A stretch of 38,574 nucleotides of DNA from Actinomycetes bacterium (GCA_021787365.1 JAJYMB010000009.1:1-38574), one strand, 5' to 3'. Shown: positions 25,582-34,294, numbered from the stretch's first letter. Notes: a model not told the origin generated them from the letters alone. Numbers and translations: made by a program.

Positions 25582-27597
25582 TTGGCCTCGAGCACTTCCA
25601 AATTGGGCTGGTACGCGCGCCGGCTAGTCAAGATGTCGGCAGCCGAGGTCGCCTCGCGCGCCGAGCAGCAGGCGCTGAAAGCGGTCTGGGCGCTGCCATC
25701 CCTCCGCCCCAAGGCCTCGGCCCCGCTGCCGGGCCGGAGCTTCCGTGCGACGCTGCCCGCCGGCGCGCTCAACCAGTTCCCCGAGAGGGCGCGACGCTCC
25801 GTGCTCGCGGCCGCCGGCGAGATAATGGCAGGGCGCTTGGTCGTCCTCGGCCACGTTCGCCACGACATGGTGAGCCCGGACTGGGCGCTCGACCCCCTCT
25901 CAGGCCGGCGGGCGCCGCTCGCGCCCTACTGCTTCGGGATCGACCACCGCGAGGCCGGGCTGACAGGCAACGTCAAGCAAGTCTGGGAGCTTTCCCGCCT
26001 CCACCACCTGACCGTCCTCTCCCTCGCCTATGCCCTTTCAGGCGACGAAGCTTTCGCAGAAAGAGTGGCTGTGCACCTGCGCTCGTGGTGGCGCGCCAAC
26101 CCCTGGCTCGCTGGGGTCAACTGGACGAGCGGCATCGAGGTCGGGATCCGCCTCATATCGCTCGCTTGGGTGAGGCGCCTCCTCGACGGGTGGCGCGGCG
26201 CGCCGAGCCTTTTCGAGGAGGACGGCGAGGCCCTCGGCCAGATTTGGGCGCACCAACGCTACCTGGCTGCCTTCCCGAGCAAGGGGTCTTCGGCCAACAA
26301 CCACGCAGTCGCGGAGGCGGCGGGCCTGCTCGTCGGCGCCCTCGCTTTCCCTTGGTGGCCAGAAAGTGAGCGCTGGGCCAGCGATGCCGCCCGCTGGCTC
26401 GAAGCTGAACTGGCCCGCAACACCTTCCCGAGCGGGGTCAACCGGGAAATGGCCTTCGAGTACCACGGCTTCGTGGCGGAGCTGGCCGTGGTGGCCGGCG
26501 CGGAGGCAGACGCGGCCTGGCAACCGTTGGGCGACTCCACCTGGGAGCTCATCGCCCGGATGTGCGACGTCGTGGCCGCAACGGCCGACGCGACCCTGCA
26601 ACCCCCTCGCTATGGGGACGGCGACGACGGCAAGGCCCTCGTGCTCGACCCGGGCGCGGACCGCTGGGAGGCGCTCCTCGACACGGGGCGCTCGCTCGTC
26701 GGAGGACCGGACTGGTGGCCCGCCACGCGGCCCGGTGCCACGAGCTACCTCCTCGGCGCGCTCGCTGCCAAGCACCCTGTGCCCGAGCGCCCGCTCCGCC
26801 GCCCCTGCCAGTTCCCCGACGCCGGCATCGCCATACTGCGAGGCAACACGGCGGACGGCTCCGAGCTGTGGTGCCGCTGCGACTCCGGCCCTCACGGCTT
26901 CCTATCGATCGCGGCCCACGCGCACGCAGACGCCCTTTCGCTCGAAGTACGCCACGCCGGCGCCGAGGTCTTGGCCGACCCGGGCACCTACTGCTACCAC
27001 GACCAACCCGTTTGGCGCGCCTACTTCCGCTCCACCCTCGGCCACAACACGCTCGAGGTGGGGGGACGGGACCAGTCCGTAGCCGGGGGGCCTTTCCTCT
27101 GGGAAAGCCACGCCAGCACCAAGCTCCTTTCACTCGAGGTCTGCGACGACGGCGAGGCCGCGGCGTGGGCGGCAGAGCACGACGGCTACGCCTCGCTCGA
27201 GCCCCCCGCCACCCACCGGCGCACGGTCCGGCTGGTGAAAGACCCTGGGAAAGAGGGAGCCGTTACCGGGCTCGAGCTCCTCGACGAGTTGGAGACCGCC
27301 GGCGAGCACCCGCTCCGCCTCGCCTTCCACTTCGGACCGGCGGTGGAGGCGGAACTGGACGGCCACAAGCTGCGCCTCCGCTGGGAGGGGCTGGCGGGGC
27401 CCCAGGCGGCGACGCTGGTGTTACCAAAGATGCTGGAATGGCGCCTAGTCAAAGGCGAGGCCCGCCCTCCGCTCGGGTGGTACTCGCCGACCTTTGGGCT
27501 GAAGCAGCCGGCATGGGCCGCTGTCGGCGAAAGCCTGGCCGGCGGTCCCACAATGCTGCGCTCGGAACTGCGCTTCAACCCCCAGGAGGAAGACTGA
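25582..27597 (+). CDS. Heparinase II/III-family polysaccharide lyase-like protein
   Basis: The 671-residue product has the alginate-lyase/heparinase layout. An N-terminal segment GWYARRLVKMSAAEVASR is typical of family members in exopolysaccharide loci. An alpha-toroid region (about 120-350) includes GNVKQVWELSRLHHLTVLS, WTSGIEVGIRLISLAWVRRL and SSANNHAVAEAAGLLVGAL, with Asn/His near 239-242. The C-terminal beta domain has FPDAGIAILRG, HAHADALSLEVRHAG near 443, LADPGTYCYH and LGHNTLEVGGRDQS. No signal peptide is seen, so a cytoplasmic role in glycan modification or an atypical export is implied. The start is uncertain: TTG 25582 keeps the conserved N-terminus; CTG 25576 has GGAG five bases upstream; ATG 25633 would lose it. 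Confidence 0.87.
   Translation: MASSTSKLGWYARRLVKMSAAEVASRAEQQALKAVWALPSLRPKASAPLPGRSFRATLPAGALNQFPERARRSVLAAAGEIMAGRLVVLGHVRHDMVSPDWALDPLSGRRAPLAPYCFGIDHREAGLTGNVKQVWELSRLHHLTVLSLAYALSGDEAFAERVAVHLRSWWRANPWLAGVNWTSGIEVGIRLISLAWVRRLLDGWRGAPSLFEEDGEALGQIWAHQRYLAAFPSKGSSANNHAVAEAAGLLVGALAFPWWPESERWASDAARWLEAELARNTFPSGVNREMAFEYHGFVAELAVVAGAEADAAWQPLGDSTWELIARMCDVVAATADATLQPPRYGDGDDGKALVLDPGADRWEALLDTGRSLVGGPDWWPATRPGATSYLLGALAAKHPVPERPLRRPCQFPDAGIAILRGNTADGSELWCRCDSGPHGFLSIAAHAHADALSLEVRHAGAEVLADPGTYCYHDQPVWRAYFRSTLGHNTLEVGGRDQSVAGGPFLWESHASTKLLSLEVCDDGEAAAWAAEHDGYASLEPPATHRRTVRLVKDPGKEGAVTGLELLDELETAGEHPLRLAFHFGPAVEAELDGHKLRLRWEGLAGPQAATLVLPKMLEWRLVKGEARPPLGWYSPTFGLKQPAWAAVGESLAGGPTMLRSELRFNPQEED
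27584..27589 (+). promoter_or_regulatory. Ribosome binding site of asnB
   Basis: A perfect AGGAGG stands nine bases before ATG 27599, the strongest site in the operon, and suggests asnB is translated well independently of the upstream gene. Confidence 0.75.
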
Positions 27598-27598
27598 T

Positions 27599-29503
27599 AT
27601 GTGCGGCATCGCCGGCGCCTACCAGCACCCCGACGGCCTCCAAGCCGCCAAGCTCATGAGCGAGCGCCTGGCTCACCGCGGCCCCGACGACAGTGGCCTG
27701 CACAGCTTCTCCGACGCGAGGGTGTCGGTCCACCTCTCCCATCGTCGCCTCTCCATAATCGACTTGGCTCAAGGGGCCCAGCCGCTCGTGAAAGACGGGC
27801 TCGCGATCACCTACAACGGGGAGCTCTACAACTTCCGCGAACTGCGCGCCGACCTTGCCGCTTCGGGGTCCCAGTTCGCAACGAACTCCGACACGGAGGT
27901 GGTGCTGGAGGCTTGGCGGCGCTGGGGGCCGCGCTGCCTGCCGAAGCTGCGGGGCATGTTCGCCTTCGCCATCTTGGACGAGCGCTCAGGTTCCCTTTAC
28001 CTGGCCCGGGACCCCTTCGGCATAAAGCCCCTGCACTACGTCAGCCGCGACGGTTGGGTGCTCTTCGCCTCCGAGCTCAAGGCGCTATCGGCCGCGCTCG
28101 GCCCCTCGCTCGAGCCCGACCCGGCCGCGCTCGTCGCGTCGGTGCTCTTTTACTGGGTGCCGGACAGTCGCTGCTCGTTGAGGGGCGTCAACAAGCTGCA
28201 GCCAGGCACTTGGGCCGAGTTCCGCCCCGACGGGTCCCACCGTTCGCAGGCCTACTTCGACATAGCCGCGGTGGCCGCCGCGGCCGCTGCCGGACCGGCC
28301 TACGACCTCCGTGAGGTCGTCCAGAGCTCGGTAAAGGCGCACCTCGTCGCCGACGTGCCCGTTTCAAGCTTCCTCTCGGGGGGCCTCGACTCGGGGATCG
28401 TGACCGTGCTCGCCAAGCGGGCCAACCCCGAAGTCGATGCCTACACCATCACCTTCCGCCGCGAGGACCAGCGCCTCGAGGCGATGCCCGACGACGCCCT
28501 CTACGCGAGGAGGATCGCCAAACGCTACGGCATCGACCTTCACGAGATAGAGATCGCCCCTGATGTCGTCGGGCTCTTACCCCAGCTCGTGGACATCCTC
28601 GACGAGCCGACCGGCGACCCGGCTGCCATAAATACGCTCCTCATGTGCCAGGCCGCCAGGGAGGCCGGCGTCAAGGTGGTGCTCTCCGGCATGGGGGCGG
28701 ACGAGCTCTTCGGCGGGTACCGAAAACACGTCGCCTGCTTGATGGCGGGGCGCTACCGGCTACTCCCTGCGCCGGGCCGCCGAGCGGTGAGGATGGCTGT
28801 GGACCGTCTCCCGGTGGCGGCCGCTGGGCGAGGCCTGCGCTATGCGCGCTGGGCAAAGAGGTTCCTGACTTTCGCCGAACTATCCGAAGAGGCAGCCTTC
28901 CGCCGCAGCTACAGCCTTTACGACCCCTCCGAGCTCGTGGCACTCCTCGACCCCGAGCTCGAGCCGGTGGTGGACGAGGTGCTGGGCGACCACTTCGCGG
29001 TTTACTCCGACAACACGCTCGACGACCAGGTGAGCAGGATGTGCCTGGCCGACTCCCGCCTCTTCCTCCCCGGCCTCAACCTAACCTACACGGACCGTGC
29101 GAGCATGGCTGCCTCGACAGAAGTACGGGTGCCCTTTGTCGACCCCGTGGTCTTCCGGGCCGCCTTCTCCTTGGCCGGCGAGCACAAAGTGGCCGGCCGG
29201 AAAGGCAAGCTTGCCCTCAGGGAAGCAGCTCGGGCCTGGCTCCCCGACGAGGTCATCGACCGCCCCAAGGCTTCTTTTTCGGCTCCTCTCCGGGCCTGGG
29301 TGAGGCGTGACCTAGTCGAGCTGGTGGACGACGTGCTCCAGCACGGAGAGCTGGTCGGGAGCGGGTTCTTGCGAGAGGAGGCCGTGCGGAGGCTGGTCGC
29401 CGAGGACCGCTCCGGCCATGAGGACCACTCCAAGCAGATCTGGCAGCTGCTCACCCTGGAGCTCTGGTACAGGAACGCGGCCAAGACGGTTGCCGGCGTC
29501 TGA
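27599..29503 (+). CDS. asnB: Asparagine synthase-type glutamine amidotransferase
   Basis: AsnB-type enzymes take ammonia from glutamine and add it to an adenylated carboxylate. The 634-residue product starts MCGIAGAY with the N-terminal nucleophile Cys2. The glutaminase domain continues with RLAHRGPDDSG, LSHRRLSIIDL, ITYNGELYNFRELR and FGIKPLHY. The synthetase domain has the pyrophosphate loop SFLSGGLDSGI at about 257-267, SGMGADELFGGYRKH and VPFVDPVVF. Within glycan loci, AsnB homologues often amidate a uronic acid carboxylate rather than make asparagine; the flanking oxidoreductase and lyase-like gene support that reading here (inference). All key motifs appear intact. Confidence 0.92.
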   Translation: MCGIAGAYQHPDGLQAAKLMSERLAHRGPDDSGLHSFSDARVSVHLSHRRLSIIDLAQGAQPLVKDGLAITYNGELYNFRELRADLAASGSQFATNSDTEVVLEAWRRWGPRCLPKLRGMFAFAILDERSGSLYLARDPFGIKPLHYVSRDGWVLFASELKALSAALGPSLEPDPAALVASVLFYWVPDSRCSLRGVNKLQPGTWAEFRPDGSHRSQAYFDIAAVAAAAAAGPAYDLREVVQSSVKAHLVADVPVSSFLSGGLDSGIVTVLAKRANPEVDAYTITFRREDQRLEAMPDDALYARRIAKRYGIDLHEIEIAPDVVGLLPQLVDILDEPTGDPAAINTLLMCQAAREAGVKVVLSGMGADELFGGYRKHVACLMAGRYRLLPAPGRRAVRMAVDRLPVAAAGRGLRYARWAKRFLTFAELSEEAAFRRSYSLYDPSELVALLDPELEPVVDEVLGDHFAVYSDNTLDDQVSRMCLADSRLFLPGLNLTYTDRASMAASTEVRVPFVDPVVFRAAFSLAGEHKVAGRKGKLALREAARAWLPDEVIDRPKASFSAPLRAWVRRDLVELVDDVLQHGELVGSGFLREEAVRRLVAEDRSGHEDHSKQIWQLLTLELWYRNAAKTVAGV

Positions 29504-29589
29504 TCAGAGCGGGTTCAAATCGCTCAAGCAGTACCGGTATTCCCGCTCTCTCGGGCGTCTCTAGAAGAGACGAGGAAGTGCAAGGCTAA
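29504..29589. other. Short gap within the glycan operon with a stem-loop
   Basis: The only appreciable gap in the operon besides that before the SIS gene. It holds a 6-base stem-loop, CGTCTC-TAGAA-GAGACG at 29556-29572, with no T-tract. It could be a processing or attenuation site; a new promoter is possible but not recognisable. Confidence 0.35.
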
Positions 29590-30180
29590 TTGGGAGCGGA
29601 ACCGCAGAATGATCTAGATGCGACCGCCCGCGCAGGCGTGCTGCTCGACCGCGACGGCACGATCATGGCGGACCACGGCTATGTGGGCTCTCTGGAACGC
29701 GTCGAGCTCATAGAAGGTGCCGCTGAAGCCATCGCCAGCTTCAACCGTGCCGGTGTGCCCGTAGCCGTGGTGACCAACCAGGCCGGCGTGGCACGGGGTT
29801 ATTACTCCATGGACGACGTTGAGCGCGTGCACGACCACCTCGAGGGCCTGCTCTCGGACCGCGGAGCGCACATCGACCTTTTCGTTTACTGCCCGTACCA
29901 TCCTGACGGGGTGGTGAGGCAGTTCGCCCGCCACAGCGACGACCGCAAGCCCGGGCCCGGCATGGCCAAGGCTGCGGCAAAGGTGCTCGGCCTCGACCTC
30001 GCCTCCAGCTGGGTCGTCGGGGACCGTCCCGAGGACATGGCCTTGGCCCAGGCCATCGGCGCATCGGCGGCCTGGGTCGGCCCCGGGCCGTGCCCCCTGG
30101 CGGGCGTCCCTGCCTTTGCCACGCTCGGCGAAGCGGCACCTTACATCCTCGAGCACCTCGGTGCCGCATCCCTCAGGTAG
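29590..30180 (+). CDS. gmhB: HAD-family heptose bisphosphate phosphatase (GmhB-like)
   Basis: GmhB removes the 7-phosphate from D-glycero-D-manno-heptose 1,7-bisphosphate. The 196-residue product has HAD motif I VLLDRDGTI with Asp20 and Asp22, the GmhB-type GYVGSLERVELIEGAAEAI, motif II VVTNQAGVARGYYS, a Cys/His zinc-loop region that is partly changed (YCPYHPDG), motif III DDRKPGPGMAKAAA, and motif IV VVGDRPEDM. Length suits GmhB. The start is TTG 29590 with AAGG four bases upstream; no ATG precedes the conserved block in frame. It is followed by a GmhA-like isomerase and, three genes later, an HddA-like kinase, together giving a heptose pathway. Histidinol-phosphate phosphatase is a related alternative, unlikely here. 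Confidence 0.85.
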   Translation: MGAEPQNDLDATARAGVLLDRDGTIMADHGYVGSLERVELIEGAAEAIASFNRAGVPVAVVTNQAGVARGYYSMDDVERVHDHLEGLLSDRGAHIDLFVYCPYHPDGVVRQFARHSDDRKPGPGMAKAAAKVLGLDLASSWVVGDRPEDMALAQAIGASAAWVGPGPCPLAGVPAFATLGEAAPYILEHLGAASLR

Positions 30181-30271
30181 CGTTGACCTCCTGCCGTCCG
30201 CCGAGGTCGGTATCTCCTCGGGGTCCCAAGGCTCTTCCCAGTCGATGGCGCTCGGCACAAATCGCCGTGGC

Positions 30272-30952
30272 ATGACGGCCACCTACGACCTCACAGGCAC
30301 CGTGCCGGTGGTGGAGATGGTGCAGGAGGACGGGAAGTTCCCTGCCGTCCCCTACGCGCTGGCATCGACCTATTGCAGCGACTACCTGGCACAACTGCAG
30401 CGTGCTGCTGCCTTTGTGGACCGGGCGGAGGTGGACAGGGCGGCCCAGGTCCTGACCAACGCCTATGTGCGGGGCAGCACGGTCTTCTCTTGCGGCAACG
30501 GCGGGTCTGCCTCGATCGCCAACCACCTCCAGTGCGACCACCTGAAGGGCGTGCGCACCGGCACCGACCTCGTGCCCAAGGTCGTGAGCCTCTCGAGCAA
30601 CGTCGAAGTCATGACGGCCATAGCCAACGACATCTCCTATGACGACGTGTTCAGCTACCAACTGGAGTCACAGTCGCGCCCGGGCGACGTGCTGGTCGCC
30701 ATATCCTCTTCAGGGCGCTCTCGCAACATCGTCAACGCCATTGAGTGGGCGAGCCTGCACGCAGTGCGCACCATCGCCCTCACCGGTTTCGACGGTGGGA
30801 GGGTGAGGGACCTCGCCGAGGTGCCGCTCCACGTGCCGTGCCACAACTACGGGGTGGTAGAGGACGTGCACCAGGCACTCATGCACGCCTTGGCGCAGTA
30901 CGTGCGCCAATCGCACATGACGCCCGCGACGCTCGAGTCGACGACATTCTGA
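30272..30952 (+). CDS. gmhA: SIS-domain phosphoheptose isomerase (GmhA-like)
   Basis: GmhA converts sedoheptulose 7-phosphate to D-glycero-D-manno-heptose 7-phosphate. The 226-residue product has the SIS fold: VFSCGNGGSASIANHLQCDH at about 70-89, the phosphate-binding SSNVEVMTAIANDISYDD, VLVAISSSGRSRNIVNAIEW with the Ser-rich loop near 143, and TIALTGFDGGRVRDLAEVPL. The final VEDVHQALMHALAQYVRQ contains the Glu/His expected near the active site. ATG 30272 is chosen; ATG 30245 in frame is possible and neither has a good ribosome site. Other SIS-type sugar isomerases are the alternative, but the neighbouring phosphatase and kinase favour heptose. Confidence 0.82.
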   Translation: MTATYDLTGTVPVVEMVQEDGKFPAVPYALASTYCSDYLAQLQRAAAFVDRAEVDRAAQVLTNAYVRGSTVFSCGNGGSASIANHLQCDHLKGVRTGTDLVPKVVSLSSNVEVMTAIANDISYDDVFSYQLESQSRPGDVLVAISSSGRSRNIVNAIEWASLHAVRTIALTGFDGGRVRDLAEVPLHVPCHNYGVVEDVHQALMHALAQYVRQSHMTPATLESTTF

Positions 30953-30955
30953 CCC

Positions 30956-32188
30956 ATGAGCATCGTCAACGAAGACCCCCGGCTGGGCGCGGCGCGCGCC
31001 AGCGACGACGACCTGCGCCCGCCAAGAGACGGCCGGCTCCGGGTCGCGGTCAACCTCTTGACCGAAGACCCGAGGAGCCCCTCCGGCGCCCACTGGTTCT
31101 GGACCCGGGTCATCCCGGAGATGGCGTCTCGCCTAGGCCCGAAAGAAGAGCTGCACCTGGTGGTGAGCCCGACGTCCAAACCGCTCTATGTGGGCTACGG
31201 CCCCCAGGTGCACTACATAACCTTCCCCTGGTCCAACGAGCGGCGTAACCTGCGCACGCTCTCGGAGCACCTGTACTCCCCGCTGCGCCTGCCGCTTGCC
31301 GGCATCGACGTCTTCAACACCTTGATGGCACCCCTTGTCAACCCGACTTGGTCGCTCGTGGTGCACATGAAGACGATGCACGCCTTCACCACACCAGAGG
31401 CCCTCTCCCCCTCGGCTCGTCTCTACCGGCGGCTCAATTACCCCCGCTCGGCGCGCCTCGCCGATGCCATCGTCATCAACTCGGAGAGCCTCCGCTCCGA
31501 TATCGAGCACTATCTCGACGTGGACCCCGCCAAGCTGCGGCTCGTACACGAGGCAGTGGACCACGAGCTTTTCGAGCCGGGCGACAGGGCAGCCGCCCGA
31601 GCCCACGTCGCCGAGCGCTACGGGGTCACCAGGCCGTTCGTGCTCTTCGTGTCCTCGCTTTGGCCGTACAAGAACTGCGCCGGCCTGCTCCGGGCGTGGG
31701 CACTCGCGAGCAGGGACCTGCCTGGCCACCAGCTGGCAGTGGTGGGGGGCGGGCGAGACGAAAAGCACATCGCCCACCTACACGCCCTCGCAGGAGAGCT
31801 CGGCATTTCTGGGAGCACCGCTTTCGTCGGGCCCGTCCCGCTGGAGGAGGCGGCCCGCTTCTACCAGGCCGCAGACGTGCTCGTGTACCCGTCCTTCAGC
31901 GAGACCTTCGGGCTACCGATCCTAGAGGCGATGGCCTGCGGCTGCCCTGTCGTCACCTCCGACCTGAGCGCGATGCCCGAAACAGCCGGCGGGGCAGCCT
32001 TACTATGCGACCCCCACGACCCTGCCTCGATGGCCCGCTCGATAGTTGACGCCATCGGGCCGAAGGGCGACTGGCTTCGCGAGCAGGGGCTGCGCAGGGC
32101 GGCGCAGTTCACCTGGGCGTCGACTGCGGCCAAAACCCTCGACGTCTACCGAGAGGTCGGCGAGCGCAGGAGGGGGGCCAACAAGTGA
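30956..32188 (+). CDS. Family 4 glycosyltransferase
   Basis: A GT-B glycosyltransferase of 410 residues, cytoplasmic or membrane-associated. After a 27-residue charged leader, the N-terminal domain shows RVAVNLLTEDPRSPSGAHWF and VVSPTSKPLYVGYGP. The middle includes ADAIVINSESLRSDIEHYL and LRLVHEAVDHELF. The C-terminal donor-binding domain has FVLFVSSLWPYKNCAGLLRA, QLAVVGGGRDEKHI, FVGPVPLEEAARFYQAADVL and the EX7E motif SFSETFGLPILEAMACG near 310-326. ATG 30956 lies three bases after the isomerase stop. Donor and acceptor are unknown; because the gene sits among the heptose genes, a heptosyltransferase role is an attractive but untested idea. Confidence 0.9.
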   Translation: MSIVNEDPRLGAARASDDDLRPPRDGRLRVAVNLLTEDPRSPSGAHWFWTRVIPEMASRLGPKEELHLVVSPTSKPLYVGYGPQVHYITFPWSNERRNLRTLSEHLYSPLRLPLAGIDVFNTLMAPLVNPTWSLVVHMKTMHAFTTPEALSPSARLYRRLNYPRSARLADAIVINSESLRSDIEHYLDVDPAKLRLVHEAVDHELFEPGDRAAARAHVAERYGVTRPFVLFVSSLWPYKNCAGLLRAWALASRDLPGHQLAVVGGGRDEKHIAHLHALAGELGISGSTAFVGPVPLEEAARFYQAADVLVYPSFSETFGLPILEAMACGCPVVTSDLSAMPETAGGAALLCDPHDPASMARSIVDAIGPKGDWLREQGLRRAAQFTWASTAAKTLDVYREVGERRRGANK

Positions 32189-33306
32189 GGGTGCTCGTCA
32201 CTGGCGGGGCAGGCTTCATCGGCTCCCACACGGTGGACCGCCTGTTAGAGCGCGGCCACCAAGTCAGCGTCGTTGACGCGCTCACCCCGCCGGTGCACCG
32301 AAACGGCCGACCCGCCTATATGAGGCCCGAAGTGGACTTCTACGAGGGCGACGTGCGCAACCGCGAACTGATGGCCAACCTCCTCCGGCGGGCTGACGCG
32401 GTCTACCACTTCGCCGCCTACCAGGACTACCTGACCGACTTCTCCCGTTTCAGCGACGTGAACGTGGTCTCCACGGCCCTCATCTACGAGATAGCGGTGG
32501 CCGAGCACCTCGACCTCGCCCGGGTGGTGGTGGCTTCCTCCCAGGCGGCGATGGGCGAGGGGCTCTACCGTTGCCCGAAAGACGGGGAGCAGACCCCCGG
32601 CATGCGCCCGGAGGAGCAGCTCGCGGCGGGCCGCTGGGAGATCCCCTGCCCGGTCTGCTACGGACCGCTCGAGATGTTGGCCACACCTGAGCGTGTCTCT
32701 AACCCCCAGAACGCCTACGGGATGTCCAAACTTGGCGAGGAAATGGTGGCGGTCAACTTGGGCCGGCGCTACGGCATCCCGACCGTGGCTCTCCGCTACA
32801 GCATCGTCCAAGGACCCAGGCAGTCCGTCTACAACGCGTACTCGGGCGCCTGCCGCATTTTTTCGCTCTCCTACATGCTGGGCGAGGCGCCCGTCCTCTA
32901 CGAGGACGGGCAAAACGTCCGTGACTACGTCAATATAGCGGACGTCGTGGACGCCAACGTGCTCGTGCTCGAGGACGAGGGCGCCATTGGGCGGGTGTTC
33001 AACGTGGGAGGGGCCGAGGCGGTCACGACGGAGCAGTTCGCTGATACTGTCCGGCACCAGTACGGCTCGGAGGTGCAGGCCAGGGTGACCGGCGAGTACC
33101 GCTTCGGCGACACCCGCCACATCCTCTCCGACGTGAGCGCCTTGGGCGAGCTCGGCTGGAAGCCGCGGAGGACGCCGGCAGATTCAGTCAAGGCCTACGC
33201 CGAATGGCTGGTAGGGGTGCCTGGGCTCGACGGCGTGCTCGCCGAGGCCGACGCCCGCATGCGGGCGCTCGGTGTGGTGCGCAAGGCGAAAGGCGCGAAG
33301 AGATGA
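32185..33306 (+). CDS. NAD-dependent sugar epimerase with Cys-containing insert (dTDP-L-rhamnose 4-epimerase-like)
   Basis: An extended short-chain dehydrogenase of 373 residues acting on a nucleotide sugar. The NAD loop is VTGGAGFIGSH at about 5-15. AVYHFAAYQD and VVVASSQAAMGEGLY follow, and the catalytic YxxxK is YGMSK at 178-182. Between them is an insert with Cys130, Cys155 and Cys158 (LYRCPKDG, IPCPVCYGPL), a zinc-ribbon-like feature I recognise from the group annotated as dTDP-L-rhamnose 4-epimerase. The C-terminal part has RYSIVQGPRQSVYNAYSG and VLYEDGQNVRDYVNIADVV. The GTG start overlaps the upstream stop (GTGA) behind an AGGAGG-containing stretch. Substrate could instead be a GDP-heptose, given the operon. 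Confidence 0.85.
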   Translation: MRVLVTGGAGFIGSHTVDRLLERGHQVSVVDALTPPVHRNGRPAYMRPEVDFYEGDVRNRELMANLLRRADAVYHFAAYQDYLTDFSRFSDVNVVSTALIYEIAVAEHLDLARVVVASSQAAMGEGLYRCPKDGEQTPGMRPEEQLAAGRWEIPCPVCYGPLEMLATPERVSNPQNAYGMSKLGEEMVAVNLGRRYGIPTVALRYSIVQGPRQSVYNAYSGACRIFSLSYMLGEAPVLYEDGQNVRDYVNIADVVDANVLVLEDEGAIGRVFNVGGAEAVTTEQFADTVRHQYGSEVQARVTGEYRFGDTRHILSDVSALGELGWKPRRTPADSVKAYAEWLVGVPGLDGVLAEADARMRALGVVRKAKGAKR

Positions 33307-34292
33307 TCATCACGCAAACGCCTCTCCGGGTGGGCCTCGTAGGTGGGGGCACCGACCTCCCGGACTATTATCGCGAGCACCGCGGGCGGGTGCTCAACTG
33401 CGCCATCGACAAGTACGTCTACGTGATCGTGAAACAGCGCTTCGACGAAGACATATACGTCAACTACTCGCAAAAGGAGATCGTTTCGCGCGTCGAGCAG
33501 CTCAAGCACGAGCTTGTCCGGGAGGCCATGTACATGACGGGGGTGCGAAACGGTGTGGAGGTCACCATGCTGGCCGACATCCCCTCGGCCGGGTCGGGCC
33601 TCGGCTCCTCGTCGTCGGTCACGGTCGGGCTGCTCCACGCGCTCTGGGCCTACCAGGGCCACCACGCCTCGGCTGAGGAGCTAGCCGAGGGAGCCTGCAC
33701 GATAGAGATAGACCGATGCGGCAAGAAGATCGGCCGCCAGGACCAGTACATCGCAGCGCTGGGCGGCATCCGCGACATCCGCTTCGGCCCCGGCGACCGC
33801 GTCGTGGCCGACGAGGTGGGCATAACCATGGCGGAGCGCCGGGGGCTGCAGGACCAAATGATGCTCTTTTTTACGGGTGTGACCCGCAACGCGACAACGA
33901 TCCTCACCGAACAGTCAGCCAACGTGGGCCGCAGCCAGGAAGAGCTCGACGGCCTCCGTGAACTGGCTGCTTCGGCAGCAGATGGCCTCCGGCGGGGCAG
34001 TGTGGACGCGGTGGGAGAGGCAATGAGGGACAGCTGGGCGCTCAAACGCAAGCTCGCCACGGGGGTCACCAACGGAGCCATCGACCGGGCCGTCAGCCTG
34101 GCGCTCGAGGCGGGGGCGACGGGCGCCAAGGTCACGGGGGCGGGTGGGGGCGGGTTCCTCCTAGTCATCTGCCCTCAGGAGAGCCAAGCGGCCGTGCGCG
34201 AAGCCCTCTCGCATATGCGGGAACTGCCGGTCCGGCTTGACCGGCTGGGTTCACGGGTTGTGTTCAACGTGCTGAGGGACATTTGGAGCTGA
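33303..34292 (+). CDS. hddA: GHMP kinase, D-glycero-alpha-D-manno-heptose 7-phosphate kinase-like
   Basis: HddA phosphorylates C1 of D-glycero-D-manno-heptose 7-phosphate to give the alpha-1,7-bisphosphate, the branch leading to GDP-heptose. The 329-residue product has the HddA-like start MIITQTPLRVGLVGGGTDLP, then YVYVIVKQRFDEDIYVNYS. The ATP loop is PSAGSGLGSSSSVTVG at about 94-109, GKKIGRQDQYIAALGGI follows, and GHMP motif 3 is KVTGAGGGGFLLV near 276-288. Length and motif order agree with HddA. The ATG overlaps the epimerase stop (ATGA). Related sugar kinases of this family, such as fucokinase-type enzymes, are less likely because the phosphatase and isomerase partners are in the same operon. 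Confidence 0.86.
   Translation: MIITQTPLRVGLVGGGTDLPDYYREHRGRVLNCAIDKYVYVIVKQRFDEDIYVNYSQKEIVSRVEQLKHELVREAMYMTGVRNGVEVTMLADIPSAGSGLGSSSSVTVGLLHALWAYQGHHASAEELAEGACTIEIDRCGKKIGRQDQYIAALGGIRDIRFGPGDRVVADEVGITMAERRGLQDQMMLFFTGVTRNATTILTEQSANVGRSQEELDGLRELAASAADGLRRGSVDAVGEAMRDSWALKRKLATGVTNGAIDRAVSLALEAGATGAKVTGAGGGGFLLVICPQESQAAVREALSHMRELPVRLDRLGSRVVFNVLRDIWS
34285..34288 (+). promoter_or_regulatory. Ribosome binding site deciding the amidohydrolase start
   Basis: GGAG ends six bases before GTG 34295. This favours GTG 34295 over the in-frame TTG 34283, which overlaps the site itself. Confidence 0.55.
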
Positions 34293-34294
34293 CA

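Noticed and set aside
29505..29530. tRNA-like GGTTCAAATC motif
   Set aside because: The flanking bases form a 5-base stem with a 9-base loop, not a proper T-arm, and no acceptor stem, D-arm or anticodon arm could be found.
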